64,000 nucleotides of DNA. Origin: Phormidium tenue FACHB-1052 (GTDB lineage Bacteria; Cyanobacteriota; Cyanobacteriia; Phormidesmidales; Phormidesmidaceae). The position numbers were made by a program, and so were the translations under genes. Positions 41,829-51,771 of this stretch are shown in pieces. The notes beneath the pieces were generated by a model, which made no database searches, was not told the origin of the DNA, and was given only the letters and a program-made list of their open reading frames with translations. The stretch is from the NCBI RefSeq assembly GCF_014696675.1, contig NZ_JACJQN010000008.1, forward strand, positions 62,001 through 126,000, given 5' to 3'. Numbering within the stretch: the first letter of the stretch is position 1; each line of letters begins with the position of its first letter.

Positions 41829-44800
41829 TCACGCGCTAATCAGCGGCGTCGCTTTGGCCTTAAAGTCAGCCTTCACCAGCGCATTCACTGCAGCCTCAGG
41901 GTCTTTGACACGAAACTGTGCCCCCAGCCGCACAAACTGCCGCTGCTGATTGCCGCCAATCACCGCAATCACCGGCACCCGCGCATACTTGGGGTCGTCG
42001 CCCTGGTTGTTGCGAATCACGTTGCGCAGGCGGTGCTGCTGCTCAATGTCGCCCGCCAGGCGTGGGTCTAGCTCCACCATCACCATGCGCACGTCTTCGA
42101 TCGACTCGGCATCGTCAATGATGAACTGCACGCGATCGTCGCGGCGATCGACCTTGCCCCAGATCATCAGCCGCTTGTCGGCAACAATGTGCTGCCCAAT
42201 GCGCTCAAAAGATTTGGGAAAGACGACGGCCTCCGACTGCCCGGTGAGATCTTCGAGCTGGACGATCGCCATTCTGTCTCCTTTCTTCGTCACCACCGGC
42301 TTGACGCTGGCGAGAATCACGATCGCACTCAACGTCACGTTATCCGGCTGCTCGTGCAGCTCCGCCAGGTTAATCGGGGCCAGCACCCGCGCCGATCGCT
42401 GCACCGACTTGAGCGGGTGGTCAGAAATGTAGAAGCCCAGCAGCTCTTTCTCCTGCCGCAGCTTTTCTTGCGCTTCAAAGTCGGCCACCAGGGGCGCTTT
42501 AGGGGCAGTTTCGTAGCCGTTGGTTGGGGCTGCGGCCTGGGTATCACCACCGCCCATCATCATGTCGAACAGGTTGCCCTGGCCAATCTCGCGATCCTTG
42601 GCGCGGCCTTGCGCCCAGTCGATCACCAGTTCCAGATCCTGCATCAGCTGGTTGCGGTTGGCGTCCAGCTTATCCAGCGCCCCCGCTAAAATCAGCGATT
42701 CTAGGGCGCGGCGGTTGACGGAGTGCAGATCGACGCGATCGCACAGTTCCGCCAGCGACCCAAACGGCCCGTCTGCCTCACGGTGCTTGAGAATGCACTC
42801 GATCGCCCCCAGCCCCACGTTGCGCACCGCCGAGAGGCCAAACAAAATGCTCTTGCCCTCGGGGGTGAAGTCAACCAGCGATCGGTTGATATCCGGCGGC
42901 AGCACCTCAATGCCCATGGCGATGCAGTTGCCGATGTGCATCTGCACCTTGTCCTGGTCGCCGCTGTTGGAGGTCAGCAGCGCCGCCATGTACTCCACGG
43001 GGTAGTTGGCTTTCAGGTAGGCGGTCTGAAAGGTGACAAACCCGTAGGCCGTAGAGTGCGACTTGTTAAAGCAGTATTCGGCAAACTTCACCATCTGGTC
43101 CCAGAGTTCTGTCGCCACCTTCTTGGCGACGCCTTTCTGCATCGCGCCGTTGACGAAGTTCTCCTGGTGCTTGAGCATTTCCGACATTTTCTTTTTACCC
43201 ATGGCCCGCCGCAGCAGGTCAGCCTGGCCGAGGGAGTAGCCGCCCATATCCTGGGCAATTTTCATGATCTGCTCCTGGTAGACCATGATGCCGTAGGTCT
43301 CGCTCAAAATCGGCTTGAGAATTTCGTCGGCAAAGTCGATTTTCTCCCGCCCGTGCTTGCGGTTGATGAATTTGGGAATCAGCCCCGCATCCAACGGCCC
43401 CGGTCGGTAGAGGGCCAGGACCGAAGAAATATCCTCCAAACCGGAGGGCTTGAGATCCTTCACGATCTGGCGCATGCCGGAAGACTCAAGCTGAAAGACG
43501 CCGCCCAGATCGCCGCGCTCCAGCAGTTTGTAGGTAGCCGGGTCATCCATGGGCAGATCGTCGGGGTCGATCTTGGTGCCGTGGGTGGCCTCGATCAGCT
43601 CCAGGGTTTTTTGGATCATAGTCAGGTTTCTCAGACCCAAAAAGTCCATTTTTAGGAGGCCCAGGGCTTCCACATCTTCCATGTAGTACTGGGTGATCAC
43701 CTGGCCGTCGTTGTTGCGCTGTAGAGGCACGATCTCGTCGAGGGGATCTTTGGAAATCACCACCCCGGCGGCGTGCATGCCGAAGGTTTTGTTGGTGCCC
43801 TCGATGCGCAGGGCCATGTCGATCCAGCGGCGGGTTTGGGGGTCGTTGTCGTACTTTTCCTTGAACTCTGGGGCCGGGGTGTCGTCGGAGATCATCACCT
43901 TCAGCTTGGTGGGCTTGCCCCGCGCCACCGGAATTAGCTTCGCCATCCGATCCGACTCGGCGTAGGGAATATCCAGCACTCGCGCCACATCCTTGAGCAC
44001 CGCCTTGGAGGTCATGCGGTTGAAGGTGATGATCTGCGCCACTCGCTCTTCGCCGTAGCGGCGGGTGACGTATTTGATCACCTCGTCGCGGCGATCGATG
44101 CAGAAGTCGGTGTCAATATCCGGCATCGACTTGCGCTCGGGGTTCAAGAAGCGCTCGAACAGCAGGCCGTGGTGGATGGGGTCGATGTTGGTGATTTCCA
44201 TGGCGTAGGCCACCAAGGAGCCTGCCGCTGAGCCCCGCCCTGGGCCGACCGGAATGTTGTTATCGCGGGCGAAGCGAATGTAGTCCCACACTACGAGGAA
44301 GTAGGTGGGGAAGCCCATCTGGATCATCATCTCGATTTCGTATTCGAGGCGATCGCAATACTCCTGCTCAATCTCCCCATAGCTGGCCGCTTTCATACGC
44401 TTGACCAGCCCCTCCCGCGCCACGTGGCCCATGTAGGCCCCAGCATCTTCATTGAACTCAGGGGGGATGGGGAAATCGGGAATGCGCGACTGGCCAAGGA
44501 TGCCGGTGTAGTCTTCGATTTTGTCGGCGACTTCCAAAGTGTTAGCGATTGATTCTTCGATCACCTCCGGCTCAATGTGATCGCGGAACAGCAGGCGCAT
44601 CTCGTCGGCAGACTTCAGGTATTCTGTGCCGCTGTAGCGCAGGCGCTTGTCTTCGGTTAGCAGCTTGCCAGTCTGAATGCACAACAGCGCGTCGTGGGCC
44701 TCCACATCGTTGCAGGAGATGTAGTGGGAGTCGTTGGTGCAGATGACTTTTATGTCCATCTCGCGAGCGATCTTCAGCAGCTCCACGTTTACCACCCGGT

Positions 44801-45347
44801 CCTCGGGAGAGCCGTGATCCTGAATTTCGAGGTAGTAGTCTTCGCCAAACAGGTCTTTGTACCACTGGGCCACCTTGCGGGCCACATCGGGCCGCTTCTG
44901 CAAAATTGCCTGGGGCACTTCGCCACCGAGGCAGGCGCTGGTGACGATCAGCCCTTCGTGGTACTGCTCTAGTAAATCTTTGTTGATGCAGGGGCGCGAA
45001 AAAATGCCCTTGCCCTGGACACCCTGGAGGTGAGAGATGGTGGTGAGCTTAACCAGGTTTTTGTAGCCCTGGGTATTTTTGGCCAAAACGACTTGATGAT
45101 AGCGGGGGCGGCGCTGCTGCTGAGAAATATCCCCATTGATCAGGTACATCTCGTTGCCGATGATCGGCTTGATACCGGCGGCTTTGCAGACTTTGATCAG
45201 CTCGATCGCGCCGTACATCACCCCGTGGTCGGTGAGGGCGATCGCGGGCATGTCCAGTTCCTTGGCCCGCGCCACCAGCTGGGGCAGCTGACTGGCCCCG
45301 TCGAGCAGGCTGTAGGCACTGTGGATGTGGAGACCAACAAAGGACAT
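41829..45347 (-). CDS. dnaE: DNA polymerase III subunit alpha, full-length and without intein
   Basis: 1172 residues. This is the replicative polymerase. The PHP domain starts [19 protein letters not shown]. The polymerase core includes [20 protein letters not shown] and the metal-binding [13 protein letters not shown]. Downstream come the helix-hairpin-helix and OB-fold regions ([20 protein letters not shown]). Many cyanobacteria carry dnaE as two distant genes joined by a split intein inserted at Y^CFN. Here the site reads [17 protein letters not shown] without interruption (junction at 43073/43074), so the protein is made in one piece. Start ATG 45347. It is single in its transcription unit. 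Confidence 0.97.
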   Translation of the reverse strand: MSFVGLHIHSAYSLLDGASQLPQLVARAKELDMPAIALTDHGVMYGAIELIKVCKAAGIKPIIGNEMYLINGDISQQQRRPRYHQVVLAKNTQGYKNLVKLTTISHLQGVQGKGIFSRPCINKDLLEQYHEGLIVTSACLGGEVPQAILQKRPDVARKVAQWYKDLFGEDYYLEIQDHGSPEDRVVNVELLKIAREMDIKVICTNDSHYISCNDVEAHDALLCIQTGKLLTEDKRLRYSGTEYLKSADEMRLLFRDHIEPEVIEESIANTLEVADKIEDYTGILGQSRIPDFPIPPEFNEDAGAYMGHVAREGLVKRMKAASYGEIEQEYCDRLEYEIEMMIQMGFPTYFLVVWDYIRFARDNNIPVGPGRGSAAGSLVAYAMEITNIDPIHHGLLFERFLNPERKSMPDIDTDFCIDRRDEVIKYVTRRYGEERVAQIITFNRMTSKAVLKDVARVLDIPYAESDRMAKLIPVARGKPTKLKVMISDDTPAPEFKEKYDNDPQTRRWIDMALRIEGTNKTFGMHAAGVVISKDPLDEIVPLQRNNDGQVITQYYMEDVEALGLLKMDFLGLRNLTMIQKTLELIEATHGTKIDPDDLPMDDPATYKLLERGDLGGVFQLESSGMRQIVKDLKPSGLEDISSVLALYRPGPLDAGLIPKFINRKHGREKIDFADEILKPILSETYGIMVYQEQIMKIAQDMGGYSLGQADLLRRAMGKKKMSEMLKHQENFVNGAMQKGVAKKVATELWDQMVKFAEYCFNKSHSTAYGFVTFQTAYLKANYPVEYMAALLTSNSGDQDKVQMHIGNCIAMGIEVLPPDINRSLVDFTPEGKSILFGLSAVRNVGLGAIECILKHREADGPFGSLAELCDRVDLHSVNRRALESLILAGALDKLDANRNQLMQDLELVIDWAQGRAKDREIGQGNLFDMMMGGGDTQAAAPTNGYETAPKAPLVADFEAQEKLRQEKELLGFYISDHPLKSVQRSARVLAPINLAELHEQPDNVTLSAIVILASVKPVVTKKGDRMAIVQLEDLTGQSEAVVFPKSFERIGQHIVADKRLMIWGKVDRRDDRVQFIIDDAESIEDVRMVMVELDPRLAGDIEQQHRLRNVIRNNQGDDPKYARVPVIAVIGGNQQRQFVRLGAQFRVKDPEAAVNALVKADFKAKATPLISA

Positions 45348-45720
45348 GGCGCAATGGCTCAGTTAGTACAATTTTACTGCTTAAGCATCCTTCGCGCTGG
45401 GTAGATTTCACCCTAGAACGCCTGAGCTGCTCCTTAGGTTAGCGGATCTGCCGGCCTACATCTAGCGATCTGGGAGAAAGATAGAAATCGACACCCCTAC
45501 ATGTGGGGGCAGCATACTTTGCTTCAAAACCAAGGCAACGGTATTGTATGCTTCCGCGCAACGCTGTAGTTTGCGTAGTCTAGAAGCACTCTCCAGGGGC
45601 ACTCTCATGATTCAGGGGCTCTTTTGTCCTGCTCAAAGCCCGATCTTCTTGGGGGCGAGACGCTAGCTGTCTGTTAGGAAAGATTGTCAAATTGCCATCG
45701 TTAGAAAGAAATCATTTGCC
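45348..45720. other. intergenic region between dnaE and the GT-C-like gene
   Basis: About 370 bases between divergent genes, with no credible ORF, RNA gene or long inverted repeat. It should hold both promoters. Confidence 0.5.
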
Positions 45721-46773
45721 ATGCCAGGATTGTGCGGATGGGATAAACGATATTGGCTCGCGTTCCTGCTGTTGATGGTCGCGGGTTTGCTGATGCATAT
45801 TAGCGTTTGGTTTACACCCGCCAGTGATTTGATGGGTCAAGACATCTACTACATTTGGCTAGAAGGCAAAAGAATTATTGTTGGAGAAAACCCTTACTCC
45901 AGGGTTTTGGCCAGTGACATGCGGGCCAACGATAAGTATGCAACTTACTTTCCGCTAGTCTATCTTTGCTCTGCTCTGCTTCAAAAACTTGGCTTTCCAG
46001 AATTCCTAGACTGGCTCTACCTATGGCGTCCCCTGTCGTTCTTATGTCACATGGGGATAGTTGCCCTGGTGCTGAGATTTTTCTACGTTCGAGGCCTGTG
46101 GCTTTTTGGCTTTGCCGTCGCTGCCATTCTTTTATTGGGTCGTTGGAGCATCTATATTACGCGGGTTCATCACCTTGAGTTTGCCGCCATTTTCTTCCTT
46201 TTGCTTTCCCTGCTGCTGCTAAAAGACCGAACCAGATGGGCATTGCTTGCCTTTAGCCTATCTCTGGGAATCAAGCAGATTGCCATCTTTTTGCTGCCGC
46301 TTTATCTCGTCTATCTTTGGAAGACAGCGTCTAAAACCAAGCGGATAATTGAGGTCGGTCTGGGCCTTTTAATTATTCTGAGCATTCCAGTTGTAACGTC
46401 GCTGCCTTTTTTGGCTTGGAATGCGGAAGGCTTTGTCAAATCTATTCTTTTTTCAGCGACTCGGGCAGGCAGTTCCCATGTCGAAGGTGCCCCTTCCCTG
46501 GATGTGATATTTTCGCAGAATTTGCCCTGGCTGGTGGGACTCAAAGCCAAGCTACCTATGCTGATGCTGATGGGGCTGATCTACCTGAGCTTTTTGACGG
46601 AAAAGGTCAGCATTTTGGCTTGCTCTGCCCTGGTGATGATGGTGTTTCTCTATTTCAACTCGGTGCTGTTTTTGCAGTATTTTTTGTGGCCTTTGAGCCT
46701 GACACTCTTAGCGCTGGTTGAATCAGTGCCGCCAATGCCGCACCGTCAGCCCATTGACCCATTGCAGCCATAG
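45721..46773 (+). CDS. polytopic membrane protein, GT-C/GT87-like
   Basis: 350 residues with about nine hydrophobic helices. After the first helix (LAFLLLMVAGLLMHISVW) an outward loop has SDLMGQDIYYIWLEGKRI, with an Asp placed like the catalytic aspartate of GT-C polyprenyl-phosphate-sugar transferases, and GENPYSRVLASDMR. The PY...YPP-like FPLVYLCSALLQKLG resembles DUF2029/GT87 enzymes. It would transfer sugar from a lipid carrier outside the membrane, but the acceptor is unknown and the family call is moderate. Codon use is AT-richer than that of its neighbours and lacks HIP1 octamers, which may point to later acquisition. It converges on the HD gene. Confidence 0.7.
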   Translation: MPGLCGWDKRYWLAFLLLMVAGLLMHISVWFTPASDLMGQDIYYIWLEGKRIIVGENPYSRVLASDMRANDKYATYFPLVYLCSALLQKLGFPEFLDWLYLWRPLSFLCHMGIVALVLRFFYVRGLWLFGFAVAAILLLGRWSIYITRVHHLEFAAIFFLLLSLLLLKDRTRWALLAFSLSLGIKQIAIFLLPLYLVYLWKTASKTKRIIEVGLGLLIILSIPVVTSLPFLAWNAEGFVKSILFSATRAGSSHVEGAPSLDVIFSQNLPWLVGLKAKLPMLMLMGLIYLSFLTEKVSILACSALVMMVFLYFNSVLFLQYFLWPLSLTLLALVESVPPMPHRQPIDPLQP

Positions 46774-46781
46774 CCTTGGGC

Positions 46782-48092
46782 CTACTCCACCTCTGAGGCG
46801 GCGGGGCTGTAGCTAGCCCAGGTTTGGCGCAACCAGGGGTGAATTTCTCGTGGGTAGAGTAGCCAGGTGCGTTCATAGGGTTGGCTAAGGGCTTGCACCA
46901 GGGGCGAGAGATCTTTGATGTCGGTAAAGGCGTTGTCGCTATATAAGCAAATGCCTTCGTTATAGGTGGTGTAACCTCGGCTCCAACTGCGGCGCAGGCC
47001 GCTATAGTTTTCGCCGCTATAGCCCTGCTGATCTAGATAGGTACGCACGGCCTGGAGAAAGTCATTCTGCTGCTCTAGCGAGAGTCGAGTGACTTCTAAT
47101 GTCTTGAGCAGGTCGCGATCGAGGTAGCGGCGGCACAAGTCAGCTAGCAGTGGGTCAGGGCTGTGCCGCCACCGCTGGAGGTGGTAGGTGAAGACAATGT
47201 CGTCCCCAGCCAGGTAGGTGTCTAGGGAAAGGGGGCGATCGGGAGTGAGTAGCCAGGCGGTCACCGTCGGATCGGCCTCTAGCTTGCCAACGAGCAAATC
47301 GGCTCTGGCCCGCTCAAAGGCCCGCTCTAGCAGCCAGGTGACGGAGATATTTTTGGGGTGGTTGTATACCTGCACATACATAAAGTGGCGCACCACCAGG
47401 TAGTGCTCGATCGCAGACAAGCCCTTGTGGGCCACCACTAGACGACCGCTCTGGGGCTCAAACCGCAGGGCCATGAGAATGCGATCGAGATCGAGCTGGC
47501 CGTAGCTGGCTCCGGTGAAGTAGCTGTCGCGCAGCAGGTAGTCGAGGCGATCGCAATCCAACTGACTCGACACTAGCTGCCATACCAGCGCGATCGGGTG
47601 CTCGTGGGTGTAAACCTGATCCACTGCCGCTGCCAGTCCCTCTGAATGCGCCTCTAAAGCATCGTGAATCTCCGGCAGCTCGCCAATCATGCGCCGGGTC
47701 CAGTGCTCGTGCTGAAGGCCAAACACCTCTTCGGCGGTGTGGCTGAAGGGGCCATGGCCAATGTCGTGGAGCAGGGCCGCCACCAGCACCGTGGCCCGGT
47801 AGGGAGCCAACTCAGGGTAGCGGCGCTGGATCTGGTCAAAGGCGCGACGGGCGATCGCCATCACCCCCAAGGAATGGGTAAAGCGCGAGCTTTCGGCCCC
47901 GTGGAAGGTGAGGCTGGCCGGGCCAAGCTGGCGAATTCGCCGCAGCCGTTGAAACGCGGGAGTGTCTATAAGCTGAGTCAGCAGCGCCTCGTCGAGGTCG
48001 CTAGCATGCAGCGTAATCGCGCCGTGGAGCGGGTCGTGGTACGAGCGGCTAGCCTTAAGTGGCCCTTCCTGGGGTAAGGATTCAGGACGCAC
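46782..48092 (-). CDS. HD domain phosphohydrolase
   Basis: 436 residues from a GTG start at 48092, which lies inside the end of ctpA (11-base overlap). The HD metal site is visible: ESSRFTHSLGVMAIARRAFD (His), VAALLHDIGHGPFSHTAEE (HD plus downstream His), and LDCDRLDYLLRDSYFTG (Asp). This is the dNTPase/SAMHD1-like class that hydrolyses deoxynucleoside triphosphates or related nucleotides; activity is not proven for the cyanobacterial group. The C-terminal ~150 residues are specific to the family. The overlap indicates co-translation with ctpA, although no functional link is known. Confidence 0.85.
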   Translation of the reverse strand: MRPESLPQEGPLKASRSYHDPLHGAITLHASDLDEALLTQLIDTPAFQRLRRIRQLGPASLTFHGAESSRFTHSLGVMAIARRAFDQIQRRYPELAPYRATVLVAALLHDIGHGPFSHTAEEVFGLQHEHWTRRMIGELPEIHDALEAHSEGLAAAVDQVYTHEHPIALVWQLVSSQLDCDRLDYLLRDSYFTGASYGQLDLDRILMALRFEPQSGRLVVAHKGLSAIEHYLVVRHFMYVQVYNHPKNISVTWLLERAFERARADLLVGKLEADPTVTAWLLTPDRPLSLDTYLAGDDIVFTYHLQRWRHSPDPLLADLCRRYLDRDLLKTLEVTRLSLEQQNDFLQAVRTYLDQQGYSGENYSGLRRSWSRGYTTYNEGICLYSDNAFTDIKDLSPLVQALSQPYERTWLLYPREIHPWLRQTWASYSPAASEVE

Positions 48093-49323
48093 TGGCTAGG
48101 ACCGTGGCTTGACTTAGCATTTCTAGCGCGGCCTGGTACTGGGGATCGGCGTCAGTAGCTACGGTGTCGCGGCTGAGGGGCACGCTGGCGACGATGCGAT
48201 CGGGCTGAATACCCAATTTGTTGATGTCGTGGTGGTCTGGGGTTTCGTACTTGGCCACCGTCACTGCTAGCCCCGCCCCGTCTGACAGGTCAAACAGCGA
48301 CTGAATCAGCCCCTTGCCAAAGGTGGTGCTGCCCACCAGAGTCGCCCGGCCATTGTCCTGCAACGCCCCGGCCAAAATTTCGCTGGCGCTGGCGGTGCCC
48401 TCGTTGACCAACACCACCAGGGGCGCGTCAGTAATTGCTTGGCCAAAGGCCTCAAAGCTGTCTAAGATGCCTTGACGGTTAACCGTGTAGACAATCGTGC
48501 CCTGGGGCAGCCACAGCCTTGCAATTTCAATGCCTGATTGCAATAACCCGCCGGGGTTGTTGCGCAAATCGAGTAGATAACCCTCTGCCCCTTGGTCGGC
48601 CAATGTGCGAATGGCAGCGGCCACCTTTTCAGACGCATTGCCGTTGAACTGGCTCAGCCGCAGGTAGCCCACCTGCTGCCCTGCAGGCGTTGTCTTCAGC
48701 GCTGCTACCACAGGGTTGAGGGTAATCACATCGCGGGTCAGAGAAACCTGACGGACCTGGGTCTCATCGGGGCGACGCAGTTGCAGGGTAACGGTAGTAC
48801 CGCGCTGACCCCGCATTCGGGCGGCAGCTTCATCCAGCGTCAGCTCTGTCGTGGCCACACCATCAATCTCCAGCACCACATCCTGGGGTTGAATGCCCGC
48901 CTGCTCCGCCGGAGACCCTTCAATCGGGGCAATCACTCGCAGCCAGCCAGGTTGCTCATCCTTAGAAATTTGCAGCCCTACTCCAGTCAACGCGCCAGCG
49001 GTGCTGGTTTGCAGACTGCGGTACTGCTCAGGGGGCAGCAGCCGAGTATAGGGGTCTTCTAGCCCAGCCAGCATATCTTGAATGGCTTGGTAGGTGTCGT
49101 TTCGATTGGCTAGGGCGCGATCGAGGGCTCGCTGGCGAGTAAACCACCAGTTTTGATGGTTGAAGGTGTCGTCTACGTAGGCTCGGTTCACAATGCGCCA
49201 CACCTCTGCCACCAGATTTTGCTCCTCAGTCAGGGCAAAGGCAGGGCCTGCTGACACCCCACCGACCACTAGCCCCATCAGGCAAAGGCTAAGAATAGAG
49301 AGACGCAACAGGGGTTTAATCAT
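48082..49323 (-). CDS. ctpA: carboxyl-terminal processing protease CtpA
   Basis: 413 residues. The signal peptide (about 1-30, LSILSLCLMGLVVGGVSAG, cleavage near AFA) sends it to the lumen or periplasm. The PDZ domain is at about 108-195 (GVGLQISKDEQPG, AGIQPQDVVLEIDG). The catalytic serine is Ser312 in GTASASEI and the lysine Lys337 in TFGKG; the 25-residue spacing equals that of the algal D1 protease. The enzyme cuts the C-terminal extension of the D1 precursor, which allows the manganese cluster of photosystem II to assemble. It is divergent from petBD, as known in other cyanobacteria. Paralogs CtpB and CtpC cannot be fully excluded by sequence alone. Confidence 0.88.
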   Translation of the reverse strand: MIKPLLRLSILSLCLMGLVVGGVSAGPAFALTEEQNLVAEVWRIVNRAYVDDTFNHQNWWFTRQRALDRALANRNDTYQAIQDMLAGLEDPYTRLLPPEQYRSLQTSTAGALTGVGLQISKDEQPGWLRVIAPIEGSPAEQAGIQPQDVVLEIDGVATTELTLDEAAARMRGQRGTTVTLQLRRPDETQVRQVSLTRDVITLNPVVAALKTTPAGQQVGYLRLSQFNGNASEKVAAAIRTLADQGAEGYLLDLRNNPGGLLQSGIEIARLWLPQGTIVYTVNRQGILDSFEAFGQAITDAPLVVLVNEGTASASEILAGALQDNGRATLVGSTTFGKGLIQSLFDLSDGAGLAVTVAKYETPDHHDINKLGIQPDRIVASVPLSRDTVATDADPQYQAALEMLSQATVLASAS

Positions 49324-49792
49324 AAACGCAGGGCAGAGGCAGGCAATAGATTGCAGATGAACGAACTGTGGTGTTGACCGGCGTTTCTAGTTCATAGAGA
49401 GCCTGGGTTAAGGATCGACGATCTCCCTAGCCATTCAGTCAGCGCTTCACATTAGTTTATTCTGATCATTTTTTTAACTAATTGCGCCCAACTGGCAGAG
49501 ATAGCGTTTCCCTACCGGGTTGTCGAGCCTCGTAGTGGCCAGTTGCTCAGTTGGCTCTACGTCACTATCAAGGCAATGTAACGGAATGTTGCGAAATTAT
49601 GGCAGGGGTCTAATTTATCTTCCAAAGCTGGCGTGGGCCTGGGGTGAGCCTTTCGCCCGAGTTGCCTATTCCGGGGATGGCAGGAAGCGCCCTAGGCCTT
49701 AGAATTTAAGGCAGAGAATTTAGCGTTGCCATTACGGCTATGTTACATTTTTCATTGACGGCAATTATTGAATATATAGAGTTACCCGCTTC
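49324..49792. other. intergenic region between ctpA and petB
   Basis: About 470 bases carrying the divergent promoters. A GTTACATT sequence (49742-49749), one half of an HLR1-like RpaB site, lies 44 bases before petB, without a clear second half. No ORF is credible. Confidence 0.5.
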
Positions 49793-50461
49793 ATGTTTAC
49801 TAAGCAAGTTACCGACTCTAAGGCCTTCCAATGGTTTAACGAGCGGCTAGAGATTCAGGCCCTGGCCGATGACATCTCTAGCAAGTATGTGCCGCCCCAC
49901 GTCAATATTTTCTATTGCCTGGGTGGCATTACCCTGACCTGCTTCCTGATCCAGTTTGCCACTGGGTTTGCGATGACCTTTTACTACAAACCCACGGTCA
50001 CTGAAGCATTCAGTTCTGTGCAGTACCTGATGACCGACGTCAACTTCGGTTGGCTGATTCGGTCCATCCACCGCTGGTCCGCCAGCATGATGGTGCTGAT
50101 GATGATTCTCCACGTGTTTCGGGTGTACCTCACCGGCGGCTTCAAGAAGCCCCGTGAGCTGACCTGGGTAACTGGCGTGGTGCTGGCCGTCATCACTGTG
50201 ACCTTTGGCGTTACTGGCTATTCCCTGCCCTGGGATCAGGTGGGCTACTGGGCGGTGAAGATTGTGTCTGGGGTGCCCGGTGCCATTCCTGTGGTGGGCT
50301 CTACGGTGGTTGAGCTGATGCGCGGCGGCGAGGCCGTTGGTCAATCGACGCTGACCCGCTTCTACAGCCTGCACACCTTCGTTCTGCCCTGGGCGATCGC
50401 GGTGTTCATGCTGCTGCACTTCCTGATGATTCGCAAGCAGGGTATTTCTGGCCCTCTCTAG
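49793..50461 (+). CDS. petB: cytochrome b6
   Basis: 222 residues, the standard length. Subunit of the thylakoid cytochrome b6f complex; with four membrane helices it carries hemes b and the extra heme c(n). The Cys for covalent heme attachment is in [11 protein letters not shown]. Heme-ligand histidines are in [23 protein letters not shown] and [21 protein letters not shown]. Quinone-site segment [17 protein letters not shown] is intact. Start ATG 49793 ([15 protein letters not shown]). It forms the usual petBD pair with the following gene. Confidence 0.98.
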   Translation: MFTKQVTDSKAFQWFNERLEIQALADDISSKYVPPHVNIFYCLGGITLTCFLIQFATGFAMTFYYKPTVTEAFSSVQYLMTDVNFGWLIRSIHRWSASMMVLMMILHVFRVYLTGGFKKPRELTWVTGVVLAVITVTFGVTGYSLPWDQVGYWAVKIVSGVPGAIPVVGSTVVELMRGGEAVGQSTLTRFYSLHTFVLPWAIAVFMLLHFLMIRKQGISGPL

Positions 50462-50614
50462 GGTCTGAGAGACGGGTGGAGCCGTTGCTAAGGCAGGCTC
50501 CTGGGCAAATGTTTTGAGGGGATGACGTTTGGTTTCGGCTATACCGATTGCCCTGGCTGAATGGTTTAGACTTTGGGCCTGGCCCAACTGGCTGTAACAG
50601 GAGAAGTTTTTTCA

Positions 50615-51097
50615 ATGGCGACCATTAAAAAACCGGATCTAAGCGATCCTAAGTTAAGAGACTTGCTCAAGCAGGGCATGGGTCACAACTACTATGGCGA
50701 ACCCGCCTGGCCCAACGACCTGCTGTACATTTTCCCCGTGGTGATTTTGGGCACCATTGCCTGCTGTGTTGGGCTGGCTGTGCTAGACCCTGCCCTAGTA
50801 GGTGAGCCCGCTGACCCCTTCGCTACTCCCCTAGAAATTCTGCCTGAGTGGTATCTGTACCCCACCTTCCAGATTCTGCGGATTGTGCCTAGCAAGCTGC
50901 TGGGTATTGGCGCGATGACCGCCATTCCCCTGGGGCTGATGCTGATCCCCTTTATCGAGAGCGTCAACAAGTTCCAAAACCCCTTCCGTCGTCCGCTAGC
51001 TACCACGCTATTTATGCTTGGCACAGCGGTAACCCTATGGTTGGGCATTGGGGCCACCTTCCCCATTCAGGAATCGCTGACTTTAGGCCTGTTCTAG
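50615..51097 (+). CDS. petD: cytochrome b6f complex subunit IV
   Basis: 160 residues from ATG 50615, with ACAGGAGAAG upstream. Three membrane helices complete the quinol-oxidising half of the b6f complex. The PEWY motif ([14 protein letters not shown]) at the quinol-oxidation site is present, as are [20 protein letters not shown] and the C-terminal helix [17 protein letters not shown]. It lies 153 bases after petB and ends at a strong terminator, so petBD is a two-gene operon. Confidence 0.98.
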   Translation: MATIKKPDLSDPKLRDLLKQGMGHNYYGEPAWPNDLLYIFPVVILGTIACCVGLAVLDPALVGEPADPFATPLEILPEWYLYPTFQILRIVPSKLLGIGAMTAIPLGLMLIPFIESVNKFQNPFRRPLATTLFMLGTAVTLWLGIGATFPIQESLTLGLF

Positions 51098-51120
51098 ACG
51101 GCTAACTCTAGCCACCATGC

Positions 51121-51162
51121 AAGACCTGCGTAGAACTGTATCGTTTTACGCAGGTCTTTTTG
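51121..51162 (+). terminator. terminator of petBD
   Basis: AAGACCTGCGTA (51121-51132) pairs with TACGCAGGTCTT (51147-51158), followed by a T-run, 23 bases after petD. Confidence 0.93.
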
Positions 51163-51229
51163 CTGGGGGTGTACTCTTTCGCTAAGCTACGTTTAGGGAA
51201 CTCTGGTAGGCGTTGATACAGGAGTGGCT

Positions 51230-51688
51230 ATGGCACGGGTGGGCACCAGACAAGAACCCAGACAAGAACATTTGCAGGTGGCTAGCAAGCTGGATGTAGT
51301 GGCCCAGGTGCAGCGTTGGTTTCACGATACCTGTCGATCGCTAGAGGGGGAGTCAGCTTGGGTGAGCAACCACTGCGATCGCCTCGCCCTAGCCCTCACC
51401 GAAGGCTTTACCAATGCGGTGCGCCATGCCCACGCCCATTTGCCCGCCGACACCGACATTGACATCGACCTCTCCCTAGCCGCCGACTGCGTTGAAATTC
51501 GCATTTGGGATCACGGCGACCCTTTCAACCCAGAGCTACTACCCGAACCCCAGCCCGGCGAACTGCTAGAAAGCGGCTACGGCTGGTTTTTGCTGCGCCG
51601 CCTGGCTGACAAGGTGACTTACCATCGCTCTAAGGATGGGCGCAACTGCCTATCTATCGTCAAGTACGGCACTTTTCCGACCTACTAG
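51230..51688 (+). CDS. anti-sigma regulatory factor-type ATP-binding protein (RsbW-like)
   Basis: 152 residues from ATG 51230 (MARVGTRQEPRQ), with AGGAG seven bases upstream. A HATPase_c_2 domain of the GHKL fold spans most of the protein: RLALALTEGFTNAVRHAHAH is the N box, IRIWDHGDPFNPE the G1 box, and ESGYGWFLLRRLADKVTYH the G2 region. RsbW-like kinases bind a sigma factor or phosphorylate a STAS-domain antagonist in partner-switching pathways. No STAS or PP2C gene is adjacent, so its partners are elsewhere. Cytoplasmic. Confidence 0.87.
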   Translation: MARVGTRQEPRQEHLQVASKLDVVAQVQRWFHDTCRSLEGESAWVSNHCDRLALALTEGFTNAVRHAHAHLPADTDIDIDLSLAADCVEIRIWDHGDPFNPELLPEPQPGELLESGYGWFLLRRLADKVTYHRSKDGRNCLSIVKYGTFPTY

Positions 51689-51771
51689 GCTGCCTTGGAC
51701 ATTGTTTGCCGCTGCCAAGGGCAGCGTTTTGGGTAGCCTAGGGAGACTTGGCTGTTGTTGTGCTGTCTGCT

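Noticed and set aside
42723..43655. 310-codon open frame opposite dnaE
   Set aside because: Antisense shadow of dnaE; no independent homology or ribosome site.
49742..49780. HLR1-like half-site and TTGACG/TATAGA hexamers before petB
   Set aside because: No second HLR1 half-site and the hexamer spacing (14 bases) is too short for a standard promoter.
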